DNA of 64,000 bases from Saprospiraceae bacterium (GCA_016715985.1 JADJXD010000001.1:3720001-3784000); one strand, 5' to 3'; counted from the stretch's first letter, positions 25,956 through 34,625 are shown. A program made the numbers and translations. The notes: generated from the letters alone by a model not told the origin.

Positions 25956-26696
25956 TTAAAATGATTTTAGTTTATTGATTTTAAGCATGGACTCGCCAGT
26001 CATTTCAATCCTATGTGCTTGATGGATAATTCTATCGAGTATCGCATCTGCAATGGTGTTTTCGTTAATGTATTGGTGCCAGGCTGATACAGGTACCTGA
26101 GAAGTGATGATGGTTGCATATTTATTGTGTCTGTCTTCTATAATTTGTAACAGTGCCAGCCTTGCTGCTGTATCCAGCGGTGTGAGTCCCCAGTCATCAA
26201 GGATAAGCAGATTTTTATTTTCTAACCTTTCCATTTCTTTTCGGAAGCCACCGTCCAGCTTATCTGATTTAAGTTTACTGAGAAGTTTTGGTAAGGAGTA
26301 ATATGCTACCTTTTTACCTTTTGTGCATGCCTGATAACCTATAGCGGAAGCCAGATAGCTCTTCCCGCATCCTGTAGCTCCGGTGATGATGATGTTTTCA
26401 CCATGATCAATAAATGAACAATCTGCCACTGATGCCAGAAGTTCTTTGGTGATATTTCTTTCGGGTGTGCAGATGATATCATTGAGAGTGGCCTGATACC
26501 TGAACCTGGCATTCTTTACGGCACAGACCATCTTGCGGTTGTTGCGATATAAATGCTCGGCTTCAATCAGTTGTGCCAATATGATATCAGCGTCAGGATG
26601 TTGGTGTAATGGCAGGTCCATGATGGCTGCATAGCGCTCTGCCATTCCTGTAAGGCGGAGTGACCGCATGGTGTCTAAAGTACTTTGATGATTCAT
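25956..26696 (-). CDS. istB: IS21 helper ATPase IstB, copy A
   Basis: 246 residues from MNHQSTLDTMRSLRLTGMAE. Walker A GATGCGKSYL, Walker B LLILDDWG, and TIITSQVPVSAWH sensor text are typical of the IstB AAA+ protein. It starts 16 bases after istA. A longer frame upstream overlaps istA and is not needed. Confidence 0.95.
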   Translation of the reverse strand: MNHQSTLDTMRSLRLTGMAERYAAIMDLPLHQHPDADIILAQLIEAEHLYRNNRKMVCAVKNARFRYQATLNDIICTPERNITKELLASVADCSFIDHGENIIITGATGCGKSYLASAIGYQACTKGKKVAYYSLPKLLSKLKSDKLDGGFRKEMERLENKNLLILDDWGLTPLDTAARLALLQIIEDRHNKYATIITSQVPVSAWHQYINENTIADAILDRIIHQAHRIEMTGESMLKINKLKSF

Positions 26697-26712
26697 ATAT
26701 TTGTTTGTTTGT

Positions 26713-28260
26713 TTACTGATAATAAGATTGTCCCCGGATATTTTCATGATTGGTTGCAATGCTTGATTGACCTTCTGCGTCATCTGTAAAGTGGTCAAAA
26801 TTATGGAGTGACAGGATATACTCAAGCTTTCTATAAGATACAAATTCGTATTGCAGACATATGTATGCTGCCTGTTCGACCTTGTCATTACCATACTTTT
26901 TTGCTAACTGGAGTACTCCCTGACAAGTCTTATATCCTTGTTCGGGGTGTTTACACTGGTGAAATATCTGCTCCACAAGCTGATGGGTATCAGGCCCTAT
27001 TTTTATTCCTTCATCCATGAAGAAGCCTTCACTCCATCGCTTATAATACTGATGTCTGGGATGCAAATGTGAAGCATTGGTAGTATATTTATACTGCACC
27101 CGATTGCGTTGGTGTATCGCAATGCGCTCATATTTATGATAAATCTCTACCGAATGGTTGGTATAACCAACTTGTACTTTTTGACCAACATATTGGTAAG
27201 GAACAGAGTAATGATGTTTATCTTCTGAGAGTACTACGTGACAATTGGGATGTACTGTTGCTTCTCTATAGTTTTTAAGTTCAAAAATCATATCAGGCAA
27301 TGCTTTGAGCATATCCTTCTCTATGTTGTCAAATTGTTGTCGGCGACTAAAAGTTTTACCTTGGAAGAGCATTTGATTATGCTTGTCAACCAATGTCCAT
27401 ATGGCGGTGTTCAGGTCTTTGAGCGTATGAAATACCTTATCGTGCAAGGGCGCATATACGCGTGTATAAAGAATATTGACGGCTGATTCCACCAACGCTT
27501 TATCTTTGGGCTTCCTCGCTCGTGTGGGGAGAACTACAGTATTATAATGTGCTGCAAAATCTGCCATACTTGCATTGAGTTCAGGATCAAATTTACTGGC
27601 TTTGATCACTGCAGGTTTTAGGTTGTCGGTCACTATTGCATTGGGTACTCCTCCCATATCATGCAAAGCACGCCCGATACAGCCCAGGAAATCAGATGTC
27701 TTTTGGCTCAAACATGCTTCTGCATATGTGTACTGGCTACAGGGCAATATCGCTACAAAAAACTCAACAGCGCTTACTTCTCCTGTATCAGCATCCACCA
27801 ATTGAAGCTTCTTACCAGCAAAGTCTACCATCATTTTGTCTGCCGCCTTGTGTTCAAATACATAGGACAGCTGCTGACTTTTATGGTATCTTCGGTAATG
27901 CTCGCAAAATTGAGAGTATTGCACCCCATCCGGATATTGCTGCTTGTACTGTTCCCAAAGCATAAACTTTGTCACACCAATTCTCGATAACTGGATATCC
28001 ATCTGGGGAAATAACCCATATAACTCATCATGCGTAGGCTTGTCATCCGATGGCGGATAGACTATAGAATATAGCTCCTTGTCGCTGAGGTGTACTAACT
28101 CTTTATACGATAATGGATGTTTGTCTAAGACATCCTTATACTTATTGATGGTATTCCTAGACATGCCAGTCTTCTCACTGATCTGCCTATATGAATGACC
28201 TTTTAAACTAAGCTTTAAAAACTGCTTTAACTTATTCATCGATATTATTTGATTGGCCAT
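26713..28260 (-). CDS. istA: IS21 transposase IstA, copy A
   Basis: 515 residues. N-terminal helix-turn-helix (HSYRQISEKTGMSRNTINKY), then an RNase H-like DDE integrase core beginning KMMVDFAGKKLQLVDADTGE, with ATVTDNLKPAV-type second Asp text (AIVTDNLKPAV) and KDKALVESAV for the Glu. The C-terminal beta domain is YSVPYQYVGQKV. Full length for the family. Confidence 0.95.
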   Translation of the reverse strand: MANQIISMNKLKQFLKLSLKGHSYRQISEKTGMSRNTINKYKDVLDKHPLSYKELVHLSDKELYSIVYPPSDDKPTHDELYGLFPQMDIQLSRIGVTKFMLWEQYKQQYPDGVQYSQFCEHYRRYHKSQQLSYVFEHKAADKMMVDFAGKKLQLVDADTGEVSAVEFFVAILPCSQYTYAEACLSQKTSDFLGCIGRALHDMGGVPNAIVTDNLKPAVIKASKFDPELNASMADFAAHYNTVVLPTRARKPKDKALVESAVNILYTRVYAPLHDKVFHTLKDLNTAIWTLVDKHNQMLFQGKTFSRRQQFDNIEKDMLKALPDMIFELKNYREATVHPNCHVVLSEDKHHYSVPYQYVGQKVQVGYTNHSVEIYHKYERIAIHQRNRVQYKYTTNASHLHPRHQYYKRWSEGFFMDEGIKIGPDTHQLVEQIFHQCKHPEQGYKTCQGVLQLAKKYGNDKVEQAAYICLQYEFVSYRKLEYILSLHNFDHFTDDAEGQSSIATNHENIRGQSYYQ

Positions 28261-28308
28261 ATCAGAGTATTATTTTACTCCAATATAACTATCAAATCAA
28301 CTTCTCAA

Positions 28309-28404
28309 AGTGGTTCAGTTTGCTCCGGAATCAATGGTTCAGTTTGCTCCGGAATCACTGGTTCAGTTTGCTCCGGAATGAGTGGCTCAATTTACTCCGG
28401 AATA
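28309..28404. repeat. IS21-1 right-end repeat cluster
   Basis: Four consecutive 22-24-bp units of the form GTGGTTCAGTTTGCTCCGGAAT (the last two diverged), likely IstA binding sites. The left end (25707-25755) has two inverted units. Confidence 0.85.
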
Positions 28405-28408
28405 CTCA

Positions 28409-28413
28409 CCCAT
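28409..28413. repeat. IS21-1 target duplication, right copy
   Basis: CCCAT, matching 25696-25700. Confidence 0.85.
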
Positions 28414-28666
28414 ATCCATTCGTATTTTAACCATTCCAAATTTGAGCAACCAAGCACTTTGTCAAATGGTGTTTGTGCAAATAAAATCACTACTCCATTT
28501 TCTTTTAGTATTCGTTTGTATTGCTCCCAAAGTTTATTCAAGTCTAAAACAGAATCCCATTTGCAGTTAGTAGTTCCATAAGGTAAATCGCAAATAATAG
28601 CATCAATTGATTTGTCTTCAATAAAAGGAAAAACATCGAAGCAATCAGCGTTCACAAAAGTACTGC

Positions 28667-29562
28667 CACTAACACGGGTTTGGCAAATTGGCTGTTCGGT
28701 AATTCTATCAATCATTCGTTTTTAATTATTAAGTTTTGTGCTTCTATCAAACATTCGGTTCAGCCACTTCGCCAAGCCCGAAAACGTGTGTGTCTTGAAC
28801 AACCTGTGCAGATAGGTTGATGCTGTATGATAGATGAGAGTAGGTCTCTCGGTGGCGACCGTCAGGGGTAGCTACCAAACCACCTTAAGGTGCAAATGCC
28901 GAAAGACAGATGTGCTGAACGTTAAGGATGACTGAACGATTCCGCCGGTAGTGGATCGATGCCCATAAGCGGCATCGAAGTGAAGGAACCCGCCGCTGGC
29001 GGGGTGGGTGGGCATTGACAGCTGTAGGTGAGTGTACAGGAGTTGAATGAAAGTGAACCAATGATGAAGCCTCGTAAGGGCAATAAAAGTTATCAAAAGC
29101 AGGCAGTTACGTTTGTGCTTGCGACAGAGTGTATCGGGCGTCCTGATTATTGGGTACATGATAACCGGGGTTAAGTTGGCAAGAACTGTACATAGGCTAT
29201 CATAGGGAACAAGAGAAGTCAACATCGTACTGTAAAATCGTAAGAGGAAGCAGTCAGATAAGGGATGGCCTGAGATGTTGGCGGCAGACCAAATCGTAGT
29301 AGTGATGAAGACTCTGTAATGGAGTTGGAGCGAAGGGTTTGGCATGTTTAGTTTACAAAATTATTGACAACCGATCAAAAAGGGATGACCGATTATTTTG
29401 AGACAAAATCACAACCAATCAGAGATGAATTGGTGCATCCAACAAAGATATTACATTATCTTTGTGTGATTTAAAAACATGAAGAGCCGTGTGAAGGGAG
29501 ACTTTCACGCACGGTTCTGTGAGAACGTAGGGGTGAGATTCCCCTGCGTGACTCGATTATGA
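28667..29562 (+). other. attC site 18 (long type), interrupted by a group II intron
   Basis: Left part 28667-28787 has CACTAAC, arm CGGGTTTGGC..TTGGCTG and right arm CAGCCACTTCGCCAAGCCCG, then ..AAAACGT. After the intron the sequence resumes TATGATCG at 29558, so removing the intron recreates a standard GTTATGA core. The start codon of the minus-strand methyltransferase lies inside this site. Confidence 0.88.
28788..29557 (+). ncRNA. ORF-less group II intron inserted in an attC core
   Basis: 770 nt. It begins GTGTGTC (group II 5' consensus GUGYG). Domain V is 29484-29517: GAGCCGTGTGA, then GGGAGAC, then TCACGCACGGTTC, a 34-nt hairpin with the AGC triad. Domain VI (about 29519-29557) is a stem AACGTAGGGG/CCCCTGCGT with an unpaired A at 29551, 7 nt from the 3' end ..CTCGAT, the usual branch-point distance. 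Only about 130 nt of domain IV separate domains I-III from V, with no reverse transcriptase gene, so splicing or mobility would need a maturase in trans. A possible EBS1 (ACGTTT, 29109-29114) pairs with the last bases of the 5' exon (AAACGT); six bases could match by chance. Confidence 0.88.
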
Positions 29563-29593
29563 TCGACCAAAAGGAAAGCACCTTGAAAATATA

Positions 29594-29625
29594 TTTGTAT
29601 CGCATTTAAGAAACTATTATCTTTG
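29594..29625 (+). promoter_or_regulatory. Promoter of first HigBA-type module
   Basis: TTTG (29594-29597), a 20-base spacer, then TATCTTTG (29618-29625) fits the Bacteroidota sigma-A consensus. The toxin gene starts about 17 bases after the -7 box. It is conserved upstream of the related module at 38673. Confidence 0.7.
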
Positions 29626-29641
29626 CTTAAACGTTTAAGAT

Positions 29642-29977
29642 TTGGAACTTTTTGAGATAGAGTTTTTACCAGAAGCGTTGGAGTATCTAAATGAAATTCC
29701 AATAAAAGCCAAGGACAAGATCCTTTTTAATATGGCTATGGCAAAATCTAGAAAAGACCCAAAATTGTTCAAACCGTTGATGGATGGAATTTGGTATTTT
29801 AGAGCTCAACACTTTGGTATCCATTATAGAATTTTTGCATTTTGGGACAAGACTAATAAAATTGACACCTTGGTAATTGCAACACATGGAATCATCAAGA
29901 AAAGCGATAAACCTGAAAAATCAGAAATTTTAAAGGCAAAAGCCATAAAAGATAAATATTTTGAATCAAAAAAGTAA
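29642..29977 (+). CDS. HigB/Gp49-like type II toxin
   Basis: 111 residues, start TTG. MELFEIEFLPEALEYLNEIPIK, then DGIWYFRAQHFGIHYRIFAFWD, then TLVIATHGIIKKSDKPEKSEI follow the phage Gp49/HigB family of RelE-fold mRNA interferases (F-R..~YRI.aFWD core, H-G-I-x-K-K). The antitoxin starts 5 bases after the stop. About 90% identical to the toxin at 38673. Confidence 0.9.
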   Translation: MELFEIEFLPEALEYLNEIPIKAKDKILFNMAMAKSRKDPKLFKPLMDGIWYFRAQHFGIHYRIFAFWDKTNKIDTLVIATHGIIKKSDKPEKSEILKAKAIKDKYFESKK

Positions 29978-29981
29978 AAGT

Positions 29982-30296
29982 ATGCAAACCACAAGTTTTA
30001 ATGAAGTTTTAGATATGCACATAGGCAAACGTGGAACTAAAAAACGTGAAAAATTTGAGCAAGAGTTAAGAATTGAGCTTTTAGGTGATGCTATTAAAAA
30101 GGCAAGAAAGGCGAAAAACCTTACCCAAGAACAACTCGGAGTACTTGTGGGCGTTCAAAAAGCACAAATATCAAAAGTGGAGAATTCCGCAACAGATGCC
30201 AGATTTGCAACTATTCTTAAAGTATTCGACGCTTTGGACGCAAAGGTGAAATTTAGTGTAGAAATCGACGAACAAGAATTAATGATTAGTGAATAA
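29982..30296 (+). CDS. HigA-like XRE antitoxin
   Basis: 104 residues from MQTTSFNEVLDMHIG; an upstream in-frame start overlaps the toxin. The helix-turn-helix is KNLTQEQLGVLVGVQKAQISKVEN with conserved GVQKAQISK recognition helix, ending in a beta tail (KVKFSVEID). It should bind the toxin and repress the module promoter. Confidence 0.92.
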   Translation: MQTTSFNEVLDMHIGKRGTKKREKFEQELRIELLGDAIKKARKAKNLTQEQLGVLVGVQKAQISKVENSATDARFATILKVFDALDAKVKFSVEIDEQELMISE

Positions 30297-30307
30297 ATAT
30301 GGCCAGA

Positions 30308-30374
30308 TCATAACATTGGCTATGATGATATTTTGGCTATCGCCAAAAACATCACATAGCCTTGGACGTTATGC
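30308..30374 (+). other. attC site 19 (short type)
   Basis: TCATAAC at the left, GTTATGC at 30368. Arms TTGGCTATGATGA and TCACATAGCCTTGG pair. Confidence 0.92.
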
Positions 30375-30395
30375 TTCATTATGAATAAAATATAA

Positions 30396-30974
30396 ATGAA
30401 TATTATTAGAGTTCTAAGTTTATTATTTATTTGCTATTCTATGAGTTGTGGGATTAACAGGCCACATGTAATTAAAAGCGAAAATATTAAAGACGAAATC
30501 GTTATTTCACTGGAATTAAATCAAGATAGTTTTTTAGTAGGTGACGAAATTATTCTTTATTTTGTTATTAAAAATAATTCGGAACATGAAATATTTGTTG
30601 ATAATAGACCATATGGTTCAATGTACAGGGATGGAAAAAATAAGGTATTAGAAGGATTTGAAATACTTGTTGAAAACGATATAGGAAAATCAATAGGACA
30701 AACCTTTGATTTTATTGACATGAGATCTGGAAGATTTGGAATTACTCAAATAGATCCAAAACAGTTATTAAAAATCCGTATTCATGATCTATTTAAATAC
30801 GGAATTACCAAAAAAGAAGGAAAATATAAAGTAACGATAAGTAAGAATTTAGATATTTATATGGATCGGAAAAAAGGAACCGAGCATGCGTTAGATTCAC
30901 CTGAAAATTTCGAAAATAGTCTAAAGTTGAATATAAAAGAAAATATTAACGTAATAGTTAATCAAAGTAGATAA
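30396..30974 (+). CDS. Hypothetical lipoprotein (192 aa)
   Basis: Starts MNIIRVLSLLFICYSMSCGIN; the lipobox-like YSMSC predicts signal peptidase II cleavage and lipid anchoring at Cys18. Mature part: beta-rich, SLELNQDSFLVGDEIILYFVIKNNSEHEIFV, like an immunoglobulin-fold (DUF4625/intracellular-proteinase-inhibitor-like) domain; inferred. It is the only gene in the cassette, and its role is unknown. Confidence 0.65.
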   Translation: MNIIRVLSLLFICYSMSCGINRPHVIKSENIKDEIVISLELNQDSFLVGDEIILYFVIKNNSEHEIFVDNRPYGSMYRDGKNKVLEGFEILVENDIGKSIGQTFDFIDMRSGRFGITQIDPKQLLKIRIHDLFKYGITKKEGKYKVTISKNLDIYMDRKKGTEHALDSPENFENSLKLNIKENINVIVNQSR

Positions 30975-31022
30975 AGTAACAAATAATTTGATTAGGTACC
31001 TAATAATAAAAAAATAAACGCA

Positions 31023-31088
31023 GCATAACAACGGCTATGATGCCATCTGCCTTATCAGGCAGCCGTCACATAGCTTTGGACGTTATAA
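31023..31088 (+). other. attC site 20 (short type)
   Basis: GCATAAC at the left, GTTATAA at 31082. Arms CGGCTATGATG and GTCACATAGC pair; tip GCTGCCTGATAAGGCAG-type hairpin shared with sites 22, 23 and 25. Confidence 0.92.
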
Positions 31089-31106
31089 GTCATTAAATTG
31101 AAAATA

Positions 31107-31952
31107 ATGAAGAGATTAATAATAACGATATCTATAATTTCTTTTGCTTTAAAAATTAATTGTCAATCATATAGCATTGACCTTTTTGAAAAGGAAAATC
31201 AGGTTCAATTAGATATATGGACTTATGGTGCTTGGCAACCAAGAGATAGTACTTATATAACCGCATCTATATACAAATTTGATACAGTCTACATTTTTCG
31301 TATAAATTCTATCAAGAGCAATCAAATTATTTTATGGTCTGAGAAAGAGATTATAAAGTCAGCTTTCCCGTTTCAAATAAATACAGCAAATGATATAGAG
31401 ATAATTGAGAGTGATAAATATTATCAAATGATGAATGATCTACGAAATGATGTCAAAAAAAGTATGAGAATGACAGATCAAGACTTAGAAGATATGGAAG
31501 GGTACCAGAATTTTCTCATTAGCCCTATGGTTATGTACGAAGCGTATCATCAACCATACATTGAAATCCTGAAACACTTTATCTCAAAACAAATTAAGAA
31601 TCAAACTGTAGAAGTTTGGGAACCGAATTTTAGTGATTCAATACCTGCAAAACTAATTACCAAGTTTTCTTTAAAAAAGGAAAAATTAATTACTAATCAT
31701 ACTCTACAACAAGATGAAAAAACAGTATGCAATTATTTATTTGATAAAGCAATAGAAGCTTTTAAATCAGAGGGAAAAGATGCCGACTGGTATGCTGAAA
31801 CATTTAGTAGAGATAAATGTCCGTTTCTGCACACAGAATATAAATTTGATACTGAATTAGTGAAAAATAGAGAATCCTATAGCCCAATTCGAATAAAATA
31901 TGAAAGGAAAGAACCAACATCATTTGAAATAATAATCACAATAAGAGAATAA
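31107..31952 (+). CDS. Hypothetical exported protein (281 aa)
   Basis: Begins MKRLIITISIISFALKINCQS, a signal peptide; a TTG start nine bases upstream is less likely. The mature protein alternates beta and helical segments and has no motif that I recognise (YGAWQPRDSTYITASIYKF, EAYHQPYIEILKHF). It is the single gene of its cassette. Periplasmic or outer location is predicted. Confidence 0.6.
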   Translation: MKRLIITISIISFALKINCQSYSIDLFEKENQVQLDIWTYGAWQPRDSTYITASIYKFDTVYIFRINSIKSNQIILWSEKEIIKSAFPFQINTANDIEIIESDKYYQMMNDLRNDVKKSMRMTDQDLEDMEGYQNFLISPMVMYEAYHQPYIEILKHFISKQIKNQTVEVWEPNFSDSIPAKLITKFSLKKEKLITNHTLQQDEKTVCNYLFDKAIEAFKSEGKDADWYAETFSRDKCPFLHTEYKFDTELVKNRESYSPIRIKYERKEPTSFEIIITIRE

Positions 31953-31956
31953 CGAC

Positions 31957-32023
31957 TTTTAACACTGCACTGGACTGACAGACTTACTATCGCTGCGTCC
32001 ATCGCAAGTGCTAGCCGTTACTT
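31957..32023 (+). other. attC site 21 (short, divergent)
   Basis: TTTTAAC at the left, GTTACTT at 32017. Arms CTGCACTGGACTGA and TCCATCGCAAGTGCTAG pair less well than other sites. Confidence 0.75.
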
Positions 32024-32078
32024 GCCATGAAAATGAAAAATACCCGCAAAATATTGTTCCAAATATAGAAACATTGTT

Positions 32079-32086
32079 TATCTTTG
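32079..32086 (+). promoter_or_regulatory. Promoter -7 box of second HigBA-type module
   Basis: TATCTTTG with a TTG about 22 bases upstream. The toxin ATG is 5 bases downstream, so the message would have a very short or no leader. Confidence 0.55.
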
Positions 32087-32090
32087 CATA

Positions 32091-32447
32091 ATGAAGCGTT
32101 TAAAGAGAAACATAGAAGTAGAATTGCTTAAAGAAGCAGAAGATTACTTCTTAGAACTTACAGATAAAATGCAAGGAAAATTTCTTAGAGCTTTTGATAA
32201 AACCGAGTCTGGTCTAAAAGGAAGCTGGTTTGAAAAGTTGAACTCAGAAGACGGGATTTTTGAATTTAGAGAAAGAGACCAAGAGAAATTTTACAGAATA
32301 TTTGCATTTTGGGATGGTGAATCTGACTCAAAAACGCTAATACTTTGTACTCACGGTTTAGATAAGAAAACAAATAAAACCCCTCAATCTGATATTGAAA
32401 GAGCGATTAAAATTAAAAAACAGTATTTTAAGGATAAAAATAAATAA
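32091..32447 (+). CDS. HigB/Gp49-like toxin, second module
   Basis: 118 residues. FEKLNSEDGIFEFRERDQEKFYRIFAFWD and LILCTHGLDKKTNKTP identify the Gp49/HigB RelE-like family. Its stop overlaps the antitoxin ATG by one base (TAATG), indicating coupled translation. Different subfamily from the modules at 29642 and 38673. Confidence 0.9.
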   Translation: MKRLKRNIEVELLKEAEDYFLELTDKMQGKFLRAFDKTESGLKGSWFEKLNSEDGIFEFRERDQEKFYRIFAFWDGESDSKTLILCTHGLDKKTNKTPQSDIERAIKIKKQYFKDKNK

Positions 32448-32752
32448 TGAAAACAATAACTTTATCAGAACTCAAAGACAAAACTCTTGGAAAGGTTGGT
32501 ACACCCAAAAGAGATAAATACGAACAAGAATTAAGAGTAGAAATCTTAGCTGAACAGATCAAGCAATTGAGAATTGAACGAAAACTGACCCAAGAACAAC
32601 TTGGAGAATTAGTAGGAGTCCAACGTGCCCAAATTTCTAAAATGGAGAATAACACTGGCAATGTAACAATCTCAACCTTGTTGAAAATATTTGGAGCTCT
32701 AAAAGCCAAAGTAACATTTGAAATTGAAAAGGAGAACTTTGAATTAGTCTAA
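32447..32752 (+). CDS. HigA-like XRE antitoxin, second module
   Basis: 101 residues with LTQEQLGELVGVQRAQISKMENN as the helix-turn-helix, a charged N-terminal helix and a short KAKVTFEIEKE beta tail. Very similar to the antitoxin at 33260, so cross-interaction is possible. Confidence 0.92.
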   Translation: MKTITLSELKDKTLGKVGTPKRDKYEQELRVEILAEQIKQLRIERKLTQEQLGELVGVQRAQISKMENNTGNVTISTLLKIFGALKAKVTFEIEKENFELV

Positions 32753-32763
32753 AATCACACAGC

Positions 32764-32829
32764 AAGTAACAACGGCTATGATGCCATCTGCCTTATCAGG
32801 CAGCCGTCACATAGCCTTGGACGTTACTT
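32764..32829 (+). other. attC site 22 (short type)
   Basis: AAGTAAC at the left, GTTACTT at 32823; the same body as sites 20, 23 and 25. Confidence 0.92.
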
Positions 32830-32907
32830 GCCATGAGAACAAAATAAAAAACTGATTGAATGTTCTAAATAAGGAAACAAATACCTAAGTTTGTAAAAAA
32901 AATTAAC

Positions 32908-33282
32908 TTGGTAAAACCTTTAAAAGTCATTTTGATGCCTGAAGCGGAAAAATATCTTAGTAAAGTGGAACTAAAGATTCAATTTAAAATATTGAATTCG
33001 ATTCAAAAAACTGAGACAGGCTTTAAAGGTGAGTGGTTTACCAAGCTGAAAGAAACAAATGGTATTTATGAGTTTAGAGAAAGAGACTCAAAGTATTTTT
33101 ATAGAATCTTAGCATTTTGGGATTAAGAAAATGATACAGAAACTTTGATATTGGCAACTCACGGATTTGATAAGAAAACCAATAAAACGCCAAAATCAGA
33201 GATAAAAAGAGCAGAATCAATTAAAGAAGCATATTTTTTAAATAAATATAAACGGAACAATGATAACAGTTCAAGAATTTAA
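32908..33282 (+). pseudogene. HigB-like toxin, third module, inactivated by in-frame stop
   Basis: The frame reads MVKPLKVILMPEAEKYLSK to FYRILAFWD, then TAA at 33124-33126, and continues in the same frame as ENDTETLILATHGFDKKTNK to 33282. The C-terminal strand and conserved H-G-x-D-K-K segment are therefore lost. The antitoxin downstream stays intact. An antitoxin without toxin can persist safely and might neutralise the related toxin at 32091. Confidence 0.88.
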
Positions 33283-33559
33283 GGATAAATATTTAGGAGA
33301 AATTGGAAGCGAAGTTCGCGACAAATACGAACAAGAACTTAAAGTTGAGCTACTAGCAGAACAAATAAAGCAATTGCGCAAAGAGCGAAAATTAACTCAA
33401 GAACAACTCGGAGAATTGGTTGGAGTCCAAAGAGCCCAAATTTCAAAAATGGAAAATAACACAGGCAACGTAACAGTCGCAACCTTGATGAAAATATTTG
33501 GAGCACTTAAGGCAAAGGTCACATTTGAAATAGAAAAGGAACAATTTGAACTAACATAA
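33260..33559 (+). CDS. HigA-like XRE antitoxin, third module (orphan)
   Basis: 99 residues, helix-turn-helix LTQEQLGELVGVQRAQISKMENN, nearly the same as the antitoxin at 32447. It overlaps the dead toxin's original 3' end by 23 bases. Confidence 0.92.
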   Translation: MITVQEFKDKYLGEIGSEVRDKYEQELKVELLAEQIKQLRKERKLTQEQLGELVGVQRAQISKMENNTGNVTVATLMKIFGALKAKVTFEIEKEQFELT

Positions 33560-33570
33560 AATCACACAGC

Positions 33571-33636
33571 AAGTAACAACGGCTATGATGCCATCTGCCT
33601 TATCAGGCAGCCGTCACATAGCCTTGGACGTGATGG
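33571..33636 (+). other. attC site 23 (short type, defective right core)
   Basis: AAGTAAC at the left and the standard arms, but the right core reads GTGATGG instead of GTTnnnn. The second T needed for cleavage is replaced by G, so this site is probably recombination-poor. Confidence 0.85.
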
Positions 33637-33743
33637 CTCATGAAAGGAAGAAACGACCAACCTTCGTAAAGAAAATCACATTGTAAATCAAGATTTTCAA
33701 CACAGTGGTGAATAAGTGGTCTACAAATCCAAAAATGAGCGGT

Positions 33744-33775
33744 AACTTTTGACGATTTTTTAACCATCAAAAGTT
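33744..33775. terminator. Perfect 9-bp inverted repeat with short T-run
   Basis: AACTTTTGA and TCAAAAGTT flank a 14-base loop, followed by TTT. It may be a weak terminator or a remnant of the preceding cassette. Confidence 0.3.
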
Positions 33776-34625
33776 TTTAGCTGTACGCGGCTGATTTTAA
33801 TTACTTGTTGCTTGAGTTTTATTTCAAATGCTTTTTCGCAACCAAATAATGGAGTAACATTTATCAATAATTTACCTAATATGACTGTCGGTCAGTCAAT
33901 GGAAATAATTATTGATGGAAATGGTGGTGGTGGATTAACCATATATTTGTATGAGCTTGAAGGAATTCATAATTGTGTGATTGAAAGATGGGAGTTCATT
34001 GCTGAAAATTGGATAATGACAGGTACAACTATGTTTCCCATTATAACGTTTGTTTCCGGTAACAAAATGGTAGCGAGAGCAAGGAAATAATCCTTGTTAC
34101 ACAATTTCAGGAGAAGATTTTATTGGTGGAAGTGATTCTCAGGGTAATGATGTTGATAAGATAATATACGTATATATCAGAGTACTACCAATATCATATT
34201 ATTCCCCACTTAAGTCAATTTTAATTGAACAACAAACCTACATAACCTGGACAGCAGCCACCCAACTCAACAACGAAAAATACATCATCGAGCATATCAA
34301 AGATGGAAGAAACTTCTTACTCATAGGAGAGATAGCAGGCGATGGCACCAGCAACGAGACCAAACACTACGAATACATCCACACATCTCCATCCATCGGT
34401 ATCAACTACTATCACATCAAACAATTAGACTTTGACGGCAAGTACAGCTTTACCGATATAGCGAGTATCAGATATGATGGCAGTGGAGAAACCAACATAT
34501 ATCCAAATCCTGCAACATCACAAGTGAATATCTCAACTATAAAATTAACATCGGTGCAAATCATGGATGTGTGGTAGATTGCTGTTAAATCGGTATATTT
34601 CTAACGGACAAAACACTATAAATCT

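Larger units (their letters stand above)
25701..28408 (-). mobile_element. IS21-family insertion sequence, copy A
   Basis: 2708 bp with ends TGCATATTCCGG and TGAGTATTCCGG (read inward) and a 5-bp duplication CCCAT. The right end carries four near-identical GTGGTTCAGTTTGCTCCGG units and the left end two, matching the multiple transposase-binding repeats of IS21 ends. istA and istB are on the minus strand and both look intact. Confidence 0.93.
25208..28715 (-). pseudogene. Beta-class DNA (adenine or cytosine-N4) methyltransferase, split by IS21
   Basis: Minus-strand parts 28715-28409 and 25695-25208 rejoin in frame once the IS21 and one CCCAT are removed (..EWIW|EKTQ..), giving 264 residues. 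Motif IV CDLPYG is near residue 41 and the SAM motif DNTTGSGTT lies in the last quarter after HPTQKPLALLEML, so the order IV then I marks the beta class. The gene runs against the cassette direction and fills it: its stop is in the core of attC 17 and its start lies inside attC 18. No restriction enzyme is adjacent, so it was probably an orphan modification enzyme, now inactive. Confidence 0.88.

Noticed and set aside
26697..26894. Extended N-terminus of IstB of IS21-1
   Set aside because: It overlaps istA and reads as out-of-frame text; the ATG at 26696 gives the normal IstB start.
29131..29139. EBS2 (CGGGC) pairing with GCCCG of the 5' exon
   Set aside because: It lies downstream of the EBS1 candidate, opposite to the usual order, and five bases match easily by chance.
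28872..29345. 157-codon minus-strand open frame
   Set aside because: It lies fully within the group II intron RNA structure and has the composition of a chance frame.
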